The position numbers and the translations under genes are program-made. Below the pieces are notes generated by a model. That model ran no database searches. It was not told the origin of the DNA and saw nothing but the letters and a program-made list of their open reading frames with translations. A stretch of DNA of 64,000 nt, from the NCBI RefSeq assembly GCF_025717515.1, contig NZ_JAJIRN010000010.1, forward strand, positions 124,001 to 188,000. Reading direction: 5' to 3'. This DNA comes from Roseateles oligotrophus (GTDB lineage Bacteria; Pseudomonadota; Gammaproteobacteria; Burkholderiales; Burkholderiaceae_C). Below are positions 44,040 through 52,797 of the stretch, one piece after another (the first letter of the stretch is position 1; every line of letters begins with the position of its first letter).

Positions 44040-46013
44040 TCAGCCCTGACCGGAGGCGCTCAAGGCGCGTGCAATGCGGTGGCGTGCGACCGTCGTCTTC
44101 GGCACCTTGAACGGGAACCAGCTGCGCACATCCTCTTCCAGCCCGATGCCATGCATATAGTTGTAAATCGCCTTCTTCAGGCCGACGCCGAGCCGGTCAT
44201 GGTCAACGCCGGTCGGATCGTTGAAACCGACATCGTTCTTGGCGAATGAAACCGGCGGCAAGGGCAGAAGCGTAACGCCGTAAGCCGCCGGGTCACGCCC
44301 GACCGGCGAATGCACGGTACAGGCAAAACGGTGGAAGAAGCCGCTCTGTATGCAACCCTGTTCGAACAACTGCCGCACATATTCCAAGGCATCGACGGTG
44401 TCTTGCACGGTCTGGGTCGGGAACCCATACATCAGGTAAGCATGCACGAGGATGCCGGCATCGGTGAAACCCCGCGTGACACGCGCCACCTGCTCGACCG
44501 AGACACCCTTCTTCATCAAGTTCAGCAGCCGGTCGGACGCCACCTCAAGGCCGCCCGAGATAGCGATACAACCACTGTCCGCCAACTGCTGGCATAGCTC
44601 GGGGCTGAAGGACTTCTCGAAGCGGATATTGCCCCACCAGGAAATGCTGCTATTGCGCGCCTGTAGCTCGGCGGCCAGCGCCTTCAAGGCCTTGGGCGGC
44701 GCCGCCTCATCGACGAAATGGAAACCGGTCTGGCCGGTCTCGGCGACGATGGCCTCGATGCGGTCGACCAGCGTCGCCGCCGAAGTGCCTTCGTAGCGCG
44801 AGATGTAGTCCAGCGAGACATCGCAGAAACTGCATTTCTTCCAGTAGCAACCATGCGCCACCGTCAGCTTGTTCCAGCGCCCGTCCGACCACAGCCGGTT
44901 CATCGGGTTGAGCATGTCCAGCAGCGAGAGGTAGCGATCCAGCGGCAGACCGTCCCAGGTCGGCGTGCCGACCTCGGCAAAGGCGATATCGGGCTCGACG
45001 AAGTTGATGTACCTGACGACTGTTGGCCCCCAAAGCCGCTGCATCGCAGCGTCCGCCCCCCCGTGGGGGAGCAAGTCGTCTTCTCTGACGAAAGTCCTCA
45101 CCAAGCGCTGCTTCGAGCGTTTGCCGTCCAGATGCTCCAGCAGCGCCAGCAAGGGGCGCTCGCCAGCGTCCAGCGTCACATAGTCAAAATAGTCGAACAC
45201 GCGCGGCTCGGTCAGCTCACGTAACTCGGTATTGACGAAGCCGCCGCCGAGCGCGATTTTGATGCCGGGATGCTCGGCGCGAATGAACTGCGCGATCCGG
45301 AATGCCGCGTAGACGGCCCCGGGGAAGGGTATGGAAATCAAGACCAGCCGAGGCTGGTGATGCGCGATGGAAGCCAGCGTTAGCTCCCGCAGCGTCGTAT
45401 CGACCAGATTCAGCGGCGCCGCCAAGGCCTCGGCCAGTGGCTCAAAGGTCGGCTGGCTGGTTGCCAGCGACTCCGCATAACGCACGAACTCAAAGCGCGG
45501 GTCGACCGCGTCGCGCAGCACATCGGCCAGGTCGTTCAGGTAGAGCGTCGCCAGATGGCGAGCCTTGTCCTGCAAACCCAGCGCGCCAAAAGCCCAGGCC
45601 AAAGGGTCGCCGCCGTCTTCGTCAATGTAAACATCGAGCGAGGCAAAGCGCGGCCCTTCGGGCAGAAACTGGCGGCCGCAGATGCGATGCGCGAGGGTCG
45701 GATCGCGCCCCTGCAAAAAGGCGATGGTGGCGCTGATGGTCGATAGATAGACGTCAAAAGCCTCATCAAATCCTTGCACCAAGGGCGTGCGCTTGGCCAC
45801 ATCCAGCGCATGGATCGCCTCGCGCAAGGACAGCAGACCGGCGCGCGAGAACAGCTTCAGCATCAACGCCAAGGCCAAATCTTCTTGCACCGCGTCGACG
45901 CCGCGCGAGCGCAGAAAGCCGGTCAGGTAGGCAGTAGATGGGTAGGGGGTATTGAGCTGGGTCATCGGAGGGATGACGGACAGCACACGCATGGCAGAGG
46001 GCTGGGGGGACAT
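44040..46013 (-). CDS. B12-binding-domain radical SAM protein with CX4CX2C motif
   Basis: About 657 residues; starts at 46013 or 45992 are both possible. The N-terminal half has the Rossmann-like cobalamin-binding pattern (VLISIPFPGAVYAAF; IKIALGGGFVN; DYFDYVTLDAGERPLL). The radical SAM domain begins at GCYWKKCSFCDVSLDY. From the DNA, the cysteines are at residue 389 and five and eight positions later, i.e. CX4CX2C rather than CX3CX2C. WWGNIRFEKSF and SGGLEVASDRLLNLMKKG follow as usual. It probably performs a methylation or other radical reaction; substrate unknown. It is not flanked by a biosynthetic cluster. Confidence 0.85.
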   Translation of the reverse strand: MSPQPSAMRVLSVIPPMTQLNTPYPSTAYLTGFLRSRGVDAVQEDLALALMLKLFSRAGLLSLREAIHALDVAKRTPLVQGFDEAFDVYLSTISATIAFLQGRDPTLAHRICGRQFLPEGPRFASLDVYIDEDGGDPLAWAFGALGLQDKARHLATLYLNDLADVLRDAVDPRFEFVRYAESLATSQPTFEPLAEALAAPLNLVDTTLRELTLASIAHHQPRLVLISIPFPGAVYAAFRIAQFIRAEHPGIKIALGGGFVNTELRELTEPRVFDYFDYVTLDAGERPLLALLEHLDGKRSKQRLVRTFVREDDLLPHGGADAAMQRLWGPTVVRYINFVEPDIAFAEVGTPTWDGLPLDRYLSLLDMLNPMNRLWSDGRWNKLTVAHGCYWKKCSFCDVSLDYISRYEGTSAATLVDRIEAIVAETGQTGFHFVDEAAPPKALKALAAELQARNSSISWWGNIRFEKSFSPELCQQLADSGCIAISGGLEVASDRLLNLMKKGVSVEQVARVTRGFTDAGILVHAYLMYGFPTQTVQDTVDALEYVRQLFEQGCIQSGFFHRFACTVHSPVGRDPAAYGVTLLPLPPVSFAKNDVGFNDPTGVDHDRLGVGLKKAIYNYMHGIGLEEDVRSWFPFKVPKTTVARHRIARALSASGQG

Positions 46014-46087
46014 AGAAAGGCCTGAAGGGGCCCTCATTTTGCCAGCCCGGCCGGGTTGACGCCGACCGCCTCGCTAAAGACCGGGGC

Positions 46088-47503
46088 TCAGAGCGTGCAT
46101 TGCAGCGCCGCATTGCCGGCACAGGGGCCGCGCCAACGCAGCTCGGTGGCATTGGCCGGCGGCAGCGGCGAGCGCAACGTTTGCGGCTCGGCGCGGGCGA
46201 TCTTGAAGGCGGCCAAGGCGGTCCAGGTGCCCGCCGTGCCGGCTCGGTACTCCAGGCTATAGCTGGCGTTGCTGCGCAGCGCCCGCGTACTGATCAGGTA
46301 TTGGCCGTTTTCAATGGTGAAGCTGGGGCTGTCATTGAAAGGCCGCGCCAGGGGCTCGCCGACGAACAAACCCTGGCCCGGCCATTGAACCGACTTCCAA
46401 TAGGCCTCGATCACCGTTTCACCTCGGAAGTAATGCTCGATCAAGACGGAGGCTTGAGGAAACTTCTGGGTGTAGTTGCAGGGCTCCTCGACCGTGCCAT
46501 AACTGGCAGTGGCGCCGGCATCCAGCCAGTCGGTGATGGGCATTTGACCCGAGCCCGGCAACATGCCGCCATAGGAGGTCAGGTGGTCGGCCACCGCGCC
46601 GGGCCGGAAGCCAAGGCTGGCAAGCTTGGGCACGCTGGCCAGGCCGGTGAAGTAGAACAACACATCGGTCTTGCCCTCGATGAAATCGGCCGCGCCTCCG
46701 GCAGAGTTGTCGCTGTAGTTCAAAAGCAGGCGGCCGGCCCAAGCGGCGGGCAGGCCGATGTAGTCGCCGTAACGCACGCTGCGCGCCCCGTCACCGGTGC
46801 GCAGCAGATAGCCGCTGCCGGTGGGCTTGCTGGCGTCGGCCTGCACACCGCGATCGATCAAGGTTTTGGCGGCGGCCAAGCTGTTTGCGCCCAGCATCAT
46901 CGAGGGGCGGATCTTGTGATCCACCCAAGCCTGCCTGGATTCGGAGTCGAAATAGCTCGATGGTGCGGTGCCCGAGCAAGCCCCGCAATACTTGCTGTCG
47001 TAGCCAAAAGCCATCGCACTGGTGATGCTCATTGCACAAGTGCCGACGACGCGCGATGGGGCGGTCCAGGTCAGCAAGGTGGCTTGTACGCCGGTCGGCA
47101 GCTTGGCATCGATTTCGGCCTTCAGCGCCGCAAAGTCGGACACCGAGATGGTCGCCGACGCGGTGGCCAGTTTGACCCGAATGATGTTGGCGGCAGGAAT
47201 GCCGCGCGCCGTTTGGTAGTAGCTGCCTATTGCCTCGGACTGCGCATCGCCCTCGACAACGATCACGCCCAGTTCGGCCGCGCTCAAGCCCGCGCGCGGC
47301 AAATTGAAACCCAGGGTGGTGGTGGCGCTACCTATCGGCACGGGCACCGGCACCGGCACCGGCACCGGGACGGGAGCGGGCTCGACAATGCTCGAGCCGC
47401 CACCGCCACAAGCCACCAACATAAGAGGCAAGAGCAAGCCGCCCAGACGGATCAATAGTTGCGGCCAGCAGCCTGCGCCGGTCTTGGAATTGGATACATA
47501 CAT
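46088..47503 (-). CDS. TIGR03790 family lipoprotein
   Basis: 471 residues from the ATG at 47503. A lipoprotein signal ends in LMLVACGGGG. A proline-valine linker (PVPVPVPV) encoded by GGCACC hexamer repeats (47340-47372) precedes the domain. The domain has the family hallmarks VIVVEGDAQSEAIGSYYQ, ARGIPAANIIRV, LLTWTAPSRVVG and GSYGTVEEPCNYTQKFP-type segments. TIGR03790 is a conserved domain of unknown function found in diverse bacteria, often on exported proteins. Here it is on the outer membrane or periplasmic side. Confidence 0.85.
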   Translation of the reverse strand: MYVSNSKTGAGCWPQLLIRLGGLLLPLMLVACGGGGSSIVEPAPVPVPVPVPVPVPIGSATTTLGFNLPRAGLSAAELGVIVVEGDAQSEAIGSYYQTARGIPAANIIRVKLATASATISVSDFAALKAEIDAKLPTGVQATLLTWTAPSRVVGTCAMSITSAMAFGYDSKYCGACSGTAPSSYFDSESRQAWVDHKIRPSMMLGANSLAAAKTLIDRGVQADASKPTGSGYLLRTGDGARSVRYGDYIGLPAAWAGRLLLNYSDNSAGGAADFIEGKTDVLFYFTGLASVPKLASLGFRPGAVADHLTSYGGMLPGSGQMPITDWLDAGATASYGTVEEPCNYTQKFPQASVLIEHYFRGETVIEAYWKSVQWPGQGLFVGEPLARPFNDSPSFTIENGQYLISTRALRSNASYSLEYRAGTAGTWTALAAFKIARAEPQTLRSPLPPANATELRWRGPCAGNAALQCTL

Positions 47504-48002
47504 GGGTCGAATTGTTCCGTGTCGCACTTTGTGACAAACGCGAAGAAAGTCGACTCAAAGCCGCCAGTTCTACCCATCCCGGTTCAGAAGTTGGCCCGTC
47601 GCAGCGCTTGATCGCGCCCTTTTTTGCAAAAACACCACAAATTTCGACCGAGTCAGGAACTCGCCGTTGTTCTAAAGAAGTGCATCGGGTTGCTGCCGAT
47701 ATGCCCTGTTTTATGGGTTACTTCAGAGTAGTAAGCACATGCACACATAACCAGTTCGGTGCACCTCAACCGTAAAAACCCCAAGTGCGGGCATGAGCTC
47801 CGAGCCCTACATTCGCTTCACTCGACGTGTCCTGCAAACGGGCGCTAGGGCGGCATGAGGAGACAATCTCAAGCAAAGCGGTACAAACAATAAAGTGACA
47901 CTGTCACAATCAACAGGCACCTGAAATCCATTTCGGGTGCCTGTTTTTCTTTCTGGCGACAATTTGACGCCACCACCTTTTCGTAGATTTCCCCTCGTCC
48001 GC
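47504..48002. other. 499-base intergenic region with orphan terminator
   Basis: Between the divergent TIGR03790 and TSUP genes. It contains the palindrome GTGACACTGTCAC (about 47895-47907) and a very strong terminator (47914-47948) reading rightward although no gene precedes it on that strand. No open frame with a ribosome site was seen. A small RNA ending at the terminator or a transcription attenuator for the TSUP gene is possible. Confidence 0.65.
47914..47948 (+). terminator. Strong Rho-independent terminator with no upstream gene
   Basis: CAGGCACCTGAAA (47914-47926) and TTTCGGGTGCCTG (47931-47943) form a 13-pair stem (one wobble) with a TCCA loop, followed by TTTTT. It is 55 bases before the TSUP start codon. 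Confidence 0.88.
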
Positions 48003-48764
48003 ATGTTTGAACTTTTGACCGTCGCGCTGGCCTCATTGCTGGCCGGCTTCATTGACGCGGTAGTTGGGGGGGGTGGTTTGGTGCTGGTGCCCGCCTTGTT
48101 TGGCGTGTTTCCGCAAGCCGCACCCGCCACGTTGTTTGGCACCAATAAGGGCGCATCGATCTGGGGCACCGCCTGGGCCACGGCCCAATACGCGCGGCGC
48201 GTCTCACTGAACTGGCCGGCCCTGTTGCCGGCGGCTGGCATCGCGCTGCTGGGCAGTTTTGCTGGCGCCTGGACGGTCACGCTGGTCGACCCCGGTTTTT
48301 TACGCCGTGCCCTGCCGCTGATCTTGTTGCTGGTGTTGGCCTATACCTTGGCGCGCAAGGATTTGGGGCGGCAGCATGCGCCGCGTTTCAACGGTCGCGC
48401 CGAAACGCTGGTCGCCGGTGGCATCGGTTTGGGTGTCGGGTTTTATGACGGCTTCTTCGGTCCCGGCACCGGCAGCTTCTTCGTTTTTCTATTCGTGCGT
48501 TTATTGGGTTATGACTTCTTGCACGCCTCGGCCACGGCAAAGCTGATGAACACCGCCACCAACGCAGCGGCTATAGCGTTGTTCGCCTTCAAGGGCCATA
48601 TCTGGTGGCATATCGCGGCGGTAATGGCCGTCACCAATGTGGCCGGCAGCTTGGTCGGCACGCGCATGGCGCTGGCACGAGGGGCCGGCTTTGTCCGCGG
48701 CATGTTCATTGTGGTCGTCAGTGGCCTGATCCTGAAGACCGGTTGGGATGCTTTTTTTCGCTAA
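48003..48764 (+). CDS. TSUP (TauE/SafE) family permease
   Basis: 253 residues from the ATG at 48003; the frame extends upstream into the terminator stem, so the internal ATG is preferred. Eight or so hydrophobic helices in two repeats. Helix 1 carries AGFIDAVVGGGGLVLVPAL and the second half GVGFYDGFFGPGTGSFF, both typical of the family. Members export sulfite, sulfoacetate or other organic anions. No sulphur genes are adjacent; substrate unknown. Confidence 0.92.
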   Translation: MFELLTVALASLLAGFIDAVVGGGGLVLVPALFGVFPQAAPATLFGTNKGASIWGTAWATAQYARRVSLNWPALLPAAGIALLGSFAGAWTVTLVDPGFLRRALPLILLLVLAYTLARKDLGRQHAPRFNGRAETLVAGGIGLGVGFYDGFFGPGTGSFFVFLFVRLLGYDFLHASATAKLMNTATNAAAIALFAFKGHIWWHIAAVMAVTNVAGSLVGTRMALARGAGFVRGMFIVVVSGLILKTGWDAFFR

Positions 48765-48865
48765 CTTTTGCTTACATCGGGTTCTTGAAAAGACTTGCTG
48801 CGCGGCCCCATCAAAAAAGCCGTTCTAAGCACTAAGATCGCAAGAGTTTCTGGAGGTTCTTAGCC

Positions 48866-49684
48866 ATGCCCGTCGATCCAACATTGCGTTCACTTGACAT
48901 CGAAATTCCGACCCAGCCCGAGGTCTTGGTCAAGCTGTCTTTGTTGATGGCGGCCGAAGACATTGATCTGCTGGCGATGTCCTCCTTGGTCGAGACCGAT
49001 ATGGCCCTGGCTGCGGCCGTGCTGAAAGCCGTCAACTCATCGCTGTACGGCCTGCGTGGCCGAGTGCAGACGGTGCATCAGGCATTGACCTATCTGGGCA
49101 TGCGAGAAGTCGCCTCAATCACCTTCGAGATGGGCTTGCGGGCTGCCTTCCCGCCGGCTGCGGAGTTGGAGCCGGTCTGGAAGCGCGCCGCAGAGCGTGG
49201 CCTCTTGATGGGTCGGATGGGGCAGATGCTGGGCATTGACCCTTGGGCGGCCCACTCGGCGGGTTTATTCGAGGAATGTGGCAAAGCGGTCTTGTATCGC
49301 CACGCGCCGGCGCATTACCCGGCCATGCTGCGGGCGGCCGCCAGCGATGTCGAATTGGTACAACTGGAACACACGGCTTTTGGCGTTAGCCATGATGCAC
49401 TGGGTGCGGCGCTGTGCGAAAGCTGGGGCTTGGCGCCGGCGGCGGTGGCCAGTGTTCGCCACCACGTCGAGGTGCAGGCCAATATGATCATGCCCGAGAG
49501 CCTGCAACGCCGTGGCGTTAGCGCCATTTCGACGATAGCTTGGGCGCTGCTGATGCACCCCGACCGATTGGATGAGGTCGCCAGCGCCATTGCGCCACAG
49601 GCTTCGCTCGATGAGGCCTTGGTGCTGCGCGCGGCGCGCCGCGTCAGCGATCAGATGCAACAAGCGCTGGAGCGAGATCGCTGA
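48866..49684 (+). CDS. HDOD-domain signalling protein
   Basis: 272 residues, almost all one HDOD domain: IPTQPEVLVKLSLLMAAED, KAVNSSLYGLRGRVQTVHQALTYLG split over adjacent segments, AHSAGLFEECGKAV and HDALGAALCESWGLA. The catalytic HD residues are absent, as in all HDOD proteins, which act by interaction. A strong TGGAGG site precedes the ATG. It is convergent with the diguanylate cyclase gene with three bases between stops. Confidence 0.9.
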   Translation: MPVDPTLRSLDIEIPTQPEVLVKLSLLMAAEDIDLLAMSSLVETDMALAAAVLKAVNSSLYGLRGRVQTVHQALTYLGMREVASITFEMGLRAAFPPAAELEPVWKRAAERGLLMGRMGQMLGIDPWAAHSAGLFEECGKAVLYRHAPAHYPAMLRAAASDVELVQLEHTAFGVSHDALGAALCESWGLAPAAVASVRHHVEVQANMIMPESLQRRGVSAISTIAWALLMHPDRLDEVASAIAPQASLDEALVLRAARRVSDQMQQALERDR

Positions 49685-49687
49685 TCT

Positions 49688-51127
49688 CTAGCCCTGGCGG
49701 GGCTCGGGATGCCCGCTGGATGCTGCCAAGCTGAGTCGGTCGCGGCCGGCATGCTTGGCGATATAGAGTGCCTCGTCGGCGGCCTGCATCAAGGCTTGCG
49801 GGCTCAGATAAGGGTGCGCCGGGCTATAGGCGGCCAGACCGATGCTGACGGTCAGCACTTGCCCATTCACACTGCCCTCATGCGGCAATTGCAACTCTCG
49901 CAAGTCCTCGCGAAGTTGCTCCAGCAAACCTTGGGTCACGCCCAGACCGAAACCTGGCAGCAAGGCGACAAACTCCTCGCCACCCAGCCGAGCCACTAGA
50001 TCGGTATCGCGCTTGAAACGCACCGACAGCAACTGCGCAAAGCGCGTCAACACCGCGTCGCCGGCCGCCACGCCGTAGCGTTCATTGAAGCTCTTGAAGT
50101 GGTCCAGATCCAAAACCGCCAGGGCCAAATGGCCGCGCTGGCGCTGCGCGCGTTTGAACTCGCGCCTTAGGCCTTCGTCGAATTCGCGCCGGTTCGCCAG
50201 GCCCGTCAGCTCATCCACACGACTCAGGCGCCCCAGCTCCAGATTCTTTTGCGCCAAAGATTGTTCGGCCGACCGCAGCGCATCCTGCTGCCGACCGACC
50301 TCAAGCCGCAACAATTCGGCACGGCCTTGTTCTTCCTGAAGTTGCAGCCACAGACTTTGTTGCGCCCGCGTGATGGAATGCGAGATACGAGCCAACTCAT
50401 TCGGCTGCTGCGGCTCAGGCTCAGGCGGCGGCAAGGTGGGGTCAAACGCATCGGCATGACTGGCCAAGCGGCGCAGCGCCTTCAGCGGCCGCAGCAACAT
50501 GCGGTCCAGCACAATGACCAAGACCAGACTGAGCAGCAGGACCAAAATCAGATCACGCCACAAAACTGCGGGCAACTGCTCGCGCCAAAACATGTATTGC
50601 AAGGCTTCGGGTTGCGCCACTACGCGGACCAGGGCGCCATCAGCTGCGGGCGGGCCCAATTTGAAGTCGATCTGGCGCATATCTGCCCGCGATGCGGTGC
50701 TGAAGTCGCCCAGACTCAAGCGACTGCCGTTGCCCATATCCAGTTCCACGCCGATGATGCCTGGGCGGGCCTGCACCTTGCCGAGCAGTTGCCGGGTCGT
50801 GTCGCTTGGCTCGCTCGGCCCTGCATCGGATGAGGCGGCGTCCACCAAGCTGCGTGCCAGCGGCTGCGCATAGAGTTGCGGCAGCGCCCTCAAATCGGCA
50901 TCAAAGGCCTGCAAGCGCTGCTGCAACTGATAGCGCAAGTGAAGCGCATCGGTGGCACCAACCAATAGCAGGCTGACGAACACAACGGCCACAGCCACCC
51001 GCACCCTGATCGAGCCGAGGCGTGAGGAGTGGATCGTTGCGGCGGTGGCTGCGGTGGTGGCAGTTGATAGAGGGCGCTGACTCACGTGTGCTCGGGCAAG
51101 GTGGTAGGTCTTGGCTGGCTTTAACAT
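49688..51127 (-). CDS. Membrane diguanylate cyclase (GGDEF)
   Basis: 479 residues from the ATG at 51127. Two membrane segments (VRVAVAVVFVSLLLVGATDA; LILVLLLSLVLVIVLDRMLL) enclose a periplasmic sensor domain of about 130 residues. A HAMP-like and coiled-coil linker precedes the GGDEF domain: DELTGLANRREFD, DLDHFKSFNERYG and the active site GGEEF. An RxxD inhibitory site (RDTD) lies exactly five residues before GGEEF, so product feedback is expected. It makes cyclic di-GMP. Confidence 0.94.
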   Translation of the reverse strand: MLKPAKTYHLARAHVSQRPLSTATTAATAATIHSSRLGSIRVRVAVAVVFVSLLLVGATDALHLRYQLQQRLQAFDADLRALPQLYAQPLARSLVDAASSDAGPSEPSDTTRQLLGKVQARPGIIGVELDMGNGSRLSLGDFSTASRADMRQIDFKLGPPAADGALVRVVAQPEALQYMFWREQLPAVLWRDLILVLLLSLVLVIVLDRMLLRPLKALRRLASHADAFDPTLPPPEPEPQQPNELARISHSITRAQQSLWLQLQEEQGRAELLRLEVGRQQDALRSAEQSLAQKNLELGRLSRVDELTGLANRREFDEGLRREFKRAQRQRGHLALAVLDLDHFKSFNERYGVAAGDAVLTRFAQLLSVRFKRDTDLVARLGGEEFVALLPGFGLGVTQGLLEQLREDLRELQLPHEGSVNGQVLTVSIGLAAYSPAHPYLSPQALMQAADEALYIAKHAGRDRLSLAASSGHPEPRQG

Positions 51128-51267
51128 AAAGCCTAAGCGGTGACAGGGCTCGACCGCCATTGTGCATGGCAGCCCGGGCGCTGGAGGCGCCAAATCACCA
51201 GGGTATTCCCAGAGTCAGGGCCAGTTCGACGGTAAATCTCGCCCTTTGTTAAGGGCGGACAGCCGTA

Positions 51268-51930
51268 TCAGCCGTTGACGAACTGCATCTGCGTGCCAGC
51301 CAGTTCGATCACATCGCCGTCCTTGAGGGCGATAGATTCTCCGGTCAATGGCGACCCATTGACGGACGGGCGGGCGGCCCCTTCAACATGGGCGAACACA
51401 TAACCGCTCGGGCGCTTGGTAATCGAGGCGACTTGGACGCCGGGCTTGCCGACCGTCGTCACCACCTTGGTCAAACTCACCTCGCGGCCGGCCGCAGCGC
51501 CGGTCAAAACCTTGATCACGGCGGGTGAGGCATTTGCCGCCGGGGCAAGCATGCCGAAACCGGAAGCCGCGCCGACATGGCCGCCAACAGCGGGCAGCGC
51601 CGCACCCGGCTTCAAAATCATGGTCTTTTCGTAGTCGCCGCTGTCCTCAAGCAAGTATTTGATTTTGTACTTGCCGATTTCGACGATGTCGCTATTGACC
51701 AGCAACTGCTTCTTGATCGCTTTGCCGTTGATATAAGTGCCATTGGTCGAGTTCAGGTCCTCGATAAAGACATCGGCTCCAACCATTTGCAAGACGGCAT
51801 GTTCCCCGCTGACGGCCAAGTTGTCGATCACGATGTCGTTATAGGGACGACGCCCAAGCGTGGTCTTGTCCTTGGTAATTTGGACATCCTTAATCACCAC
51901 CCCGTCGAGCGAAACCACCAGTTTGCCCAT
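51268..51930 (-). CDS. FHA-domain protein
   Basis: 220 residues. Residues 1-95 are a forkhead-associated domain with LGRRPYNDIVIDN, SGEHAVL and DLNSTNGTYING, all phosphothreonine-binding signatures. The linker has a YEKTMIL segment that could be a phosphorylation site. The C-terminal 80 residues look like a second, degenerate FHA fold (VTTVGKPGVQVASITKR; PSVNGSPLTG). It is the fourth gene of a minus-strand set TerC-kinase-phosphatase-FHA, 78 bases after the phosphatase gene, and is the likely reader of the kinase's phosphothreonines. Confidence 0.9.
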   Translation of the reverse strand: MGKLVVSLDGVVIKDVQITKDKTTLGRRPYNDIVIDNLAVSGEHAVLQMVGADVFIEDLNSTNGTYINGKAIKKQLLVNSDIVEIGKYKIKYLLEDSGDYEKTMILKPGAALPAVGGHVGAASGFGMLAPAANASPAVIKVLTGAAAGREVSLTKVVTTVGKPGVQVASITKRPSGYVFAHVEGAARPSVNGSPLTGESIALKDGDVIELAGTQMQFVNG

Positions 51931-52008
51931 GCTTTGACCTCAATCCTGTTGTCTTGTAGCTTGCGATGGCATTGTCTTTCAACGCCACTGATATCTTCTA
52001 AATTTGCT

Positions 52009-52797
52009 TCAGCGCCGTCCGAACGGCCACCAAGCCCTGCCCTCGGTCTTGACGCGGCCTTCGGCCCTGACCAGCACCAGCGCAATATTATCTCGGCCGC
52101 CCATGTCATTGGCCCCGTCTATCAAGGCTTGAGCCGCTTCAGACAAGGAAGGGTGGTTTAAGAGCAACTGGCAAATCGATGCATCATCCAGCATATCGGA
52201 CAGACCATCCGAACAAAATAGGTAGACATCCCCAGCCTGAATTTCGTGAAGATGCAACTCCAGCATCACCGAATCTTCGACACCAACCGCCCGGGTGACC
52301 AAATTCTTGTTGTTCGATAGCGCCGCTTCTTCGGCCGTCAGCAGCCCCGCGTCGAGTTGTTCTTGCAGCAGCGAATGGTCACGTGTGATTTGGCTCAGAT
52401 GTCCGCCGCGCAAGCGGTAAGCACGCGAGTCACCCACATGACCCATCAGCAAGCCTTCCTCGCGGAACACCCCGACCACCAAGGTCGTGCCCATACCGGC
52501 GTAGCGCGGATTGGTGTTGGCGGCATTGAAGATGGCACGGTTGGCGTTGTCGACGCAGATGTCCATGGCTCGCCGCACATCGGCCGCGCTGGCACTGCCG
52601 CCCGACTCCTTCAGCCAGCGGCCAAGCTCGGCGCGGATGAAGCTGGTGAGCATCTGACTGGCTACTTCACCGGCGTTGTAACCGCCCATGCCATCGGCCA
52701 GCACAGCCAAGCCGACGGCCTCATCCAAGGCCACCGAGTCTTCATTGTTGTCGCGTGCGCGGCCCACATCGGTGGCGCTGAAAAACTCCAGGGTCAT
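52009..52797 (-). CDS. PP2C-family Ser/Thr phosphatase
   Basis: 262 residues. Metal-binding motifs of PPM/PP2C phosphatases: ARDNNEDS, VLADGMGGYNAGEVAS, GHVGDSRAYRL, LFCSDGLSDML and GGRDNIALVLV. It is the size of bacterial Stp1. Mn2+- or Mg2+-dependent and cytosolic. Its start overlaps the kinase stop by four bases (ATGA), the classic kinase-phosphatase pair. Confidence 0.94.
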   Translation of the reverse strand: MTLEFFSATDVGRARDNNEDSVALDEAVGLAVLADGMGGYNAGEVASQMLTSFIRAELGRWLKESGGSASAADVRRAMDICVDNANRAIFNAANTNPRYAGMGTTLVVGVFREEGLLMGHVGDSRAYRLRGGHLSQITRDHSLLQEQLDAGLLTAEEAALSNNKNLVTRAVGVEDSVMLELHLHEIQAGDVYLFCSDGLSDMLDDASICQLLLNHPSLSEAAQALIDGANDMGGRDNIALVLVRAEGRVKTEGRAWWPFGRR

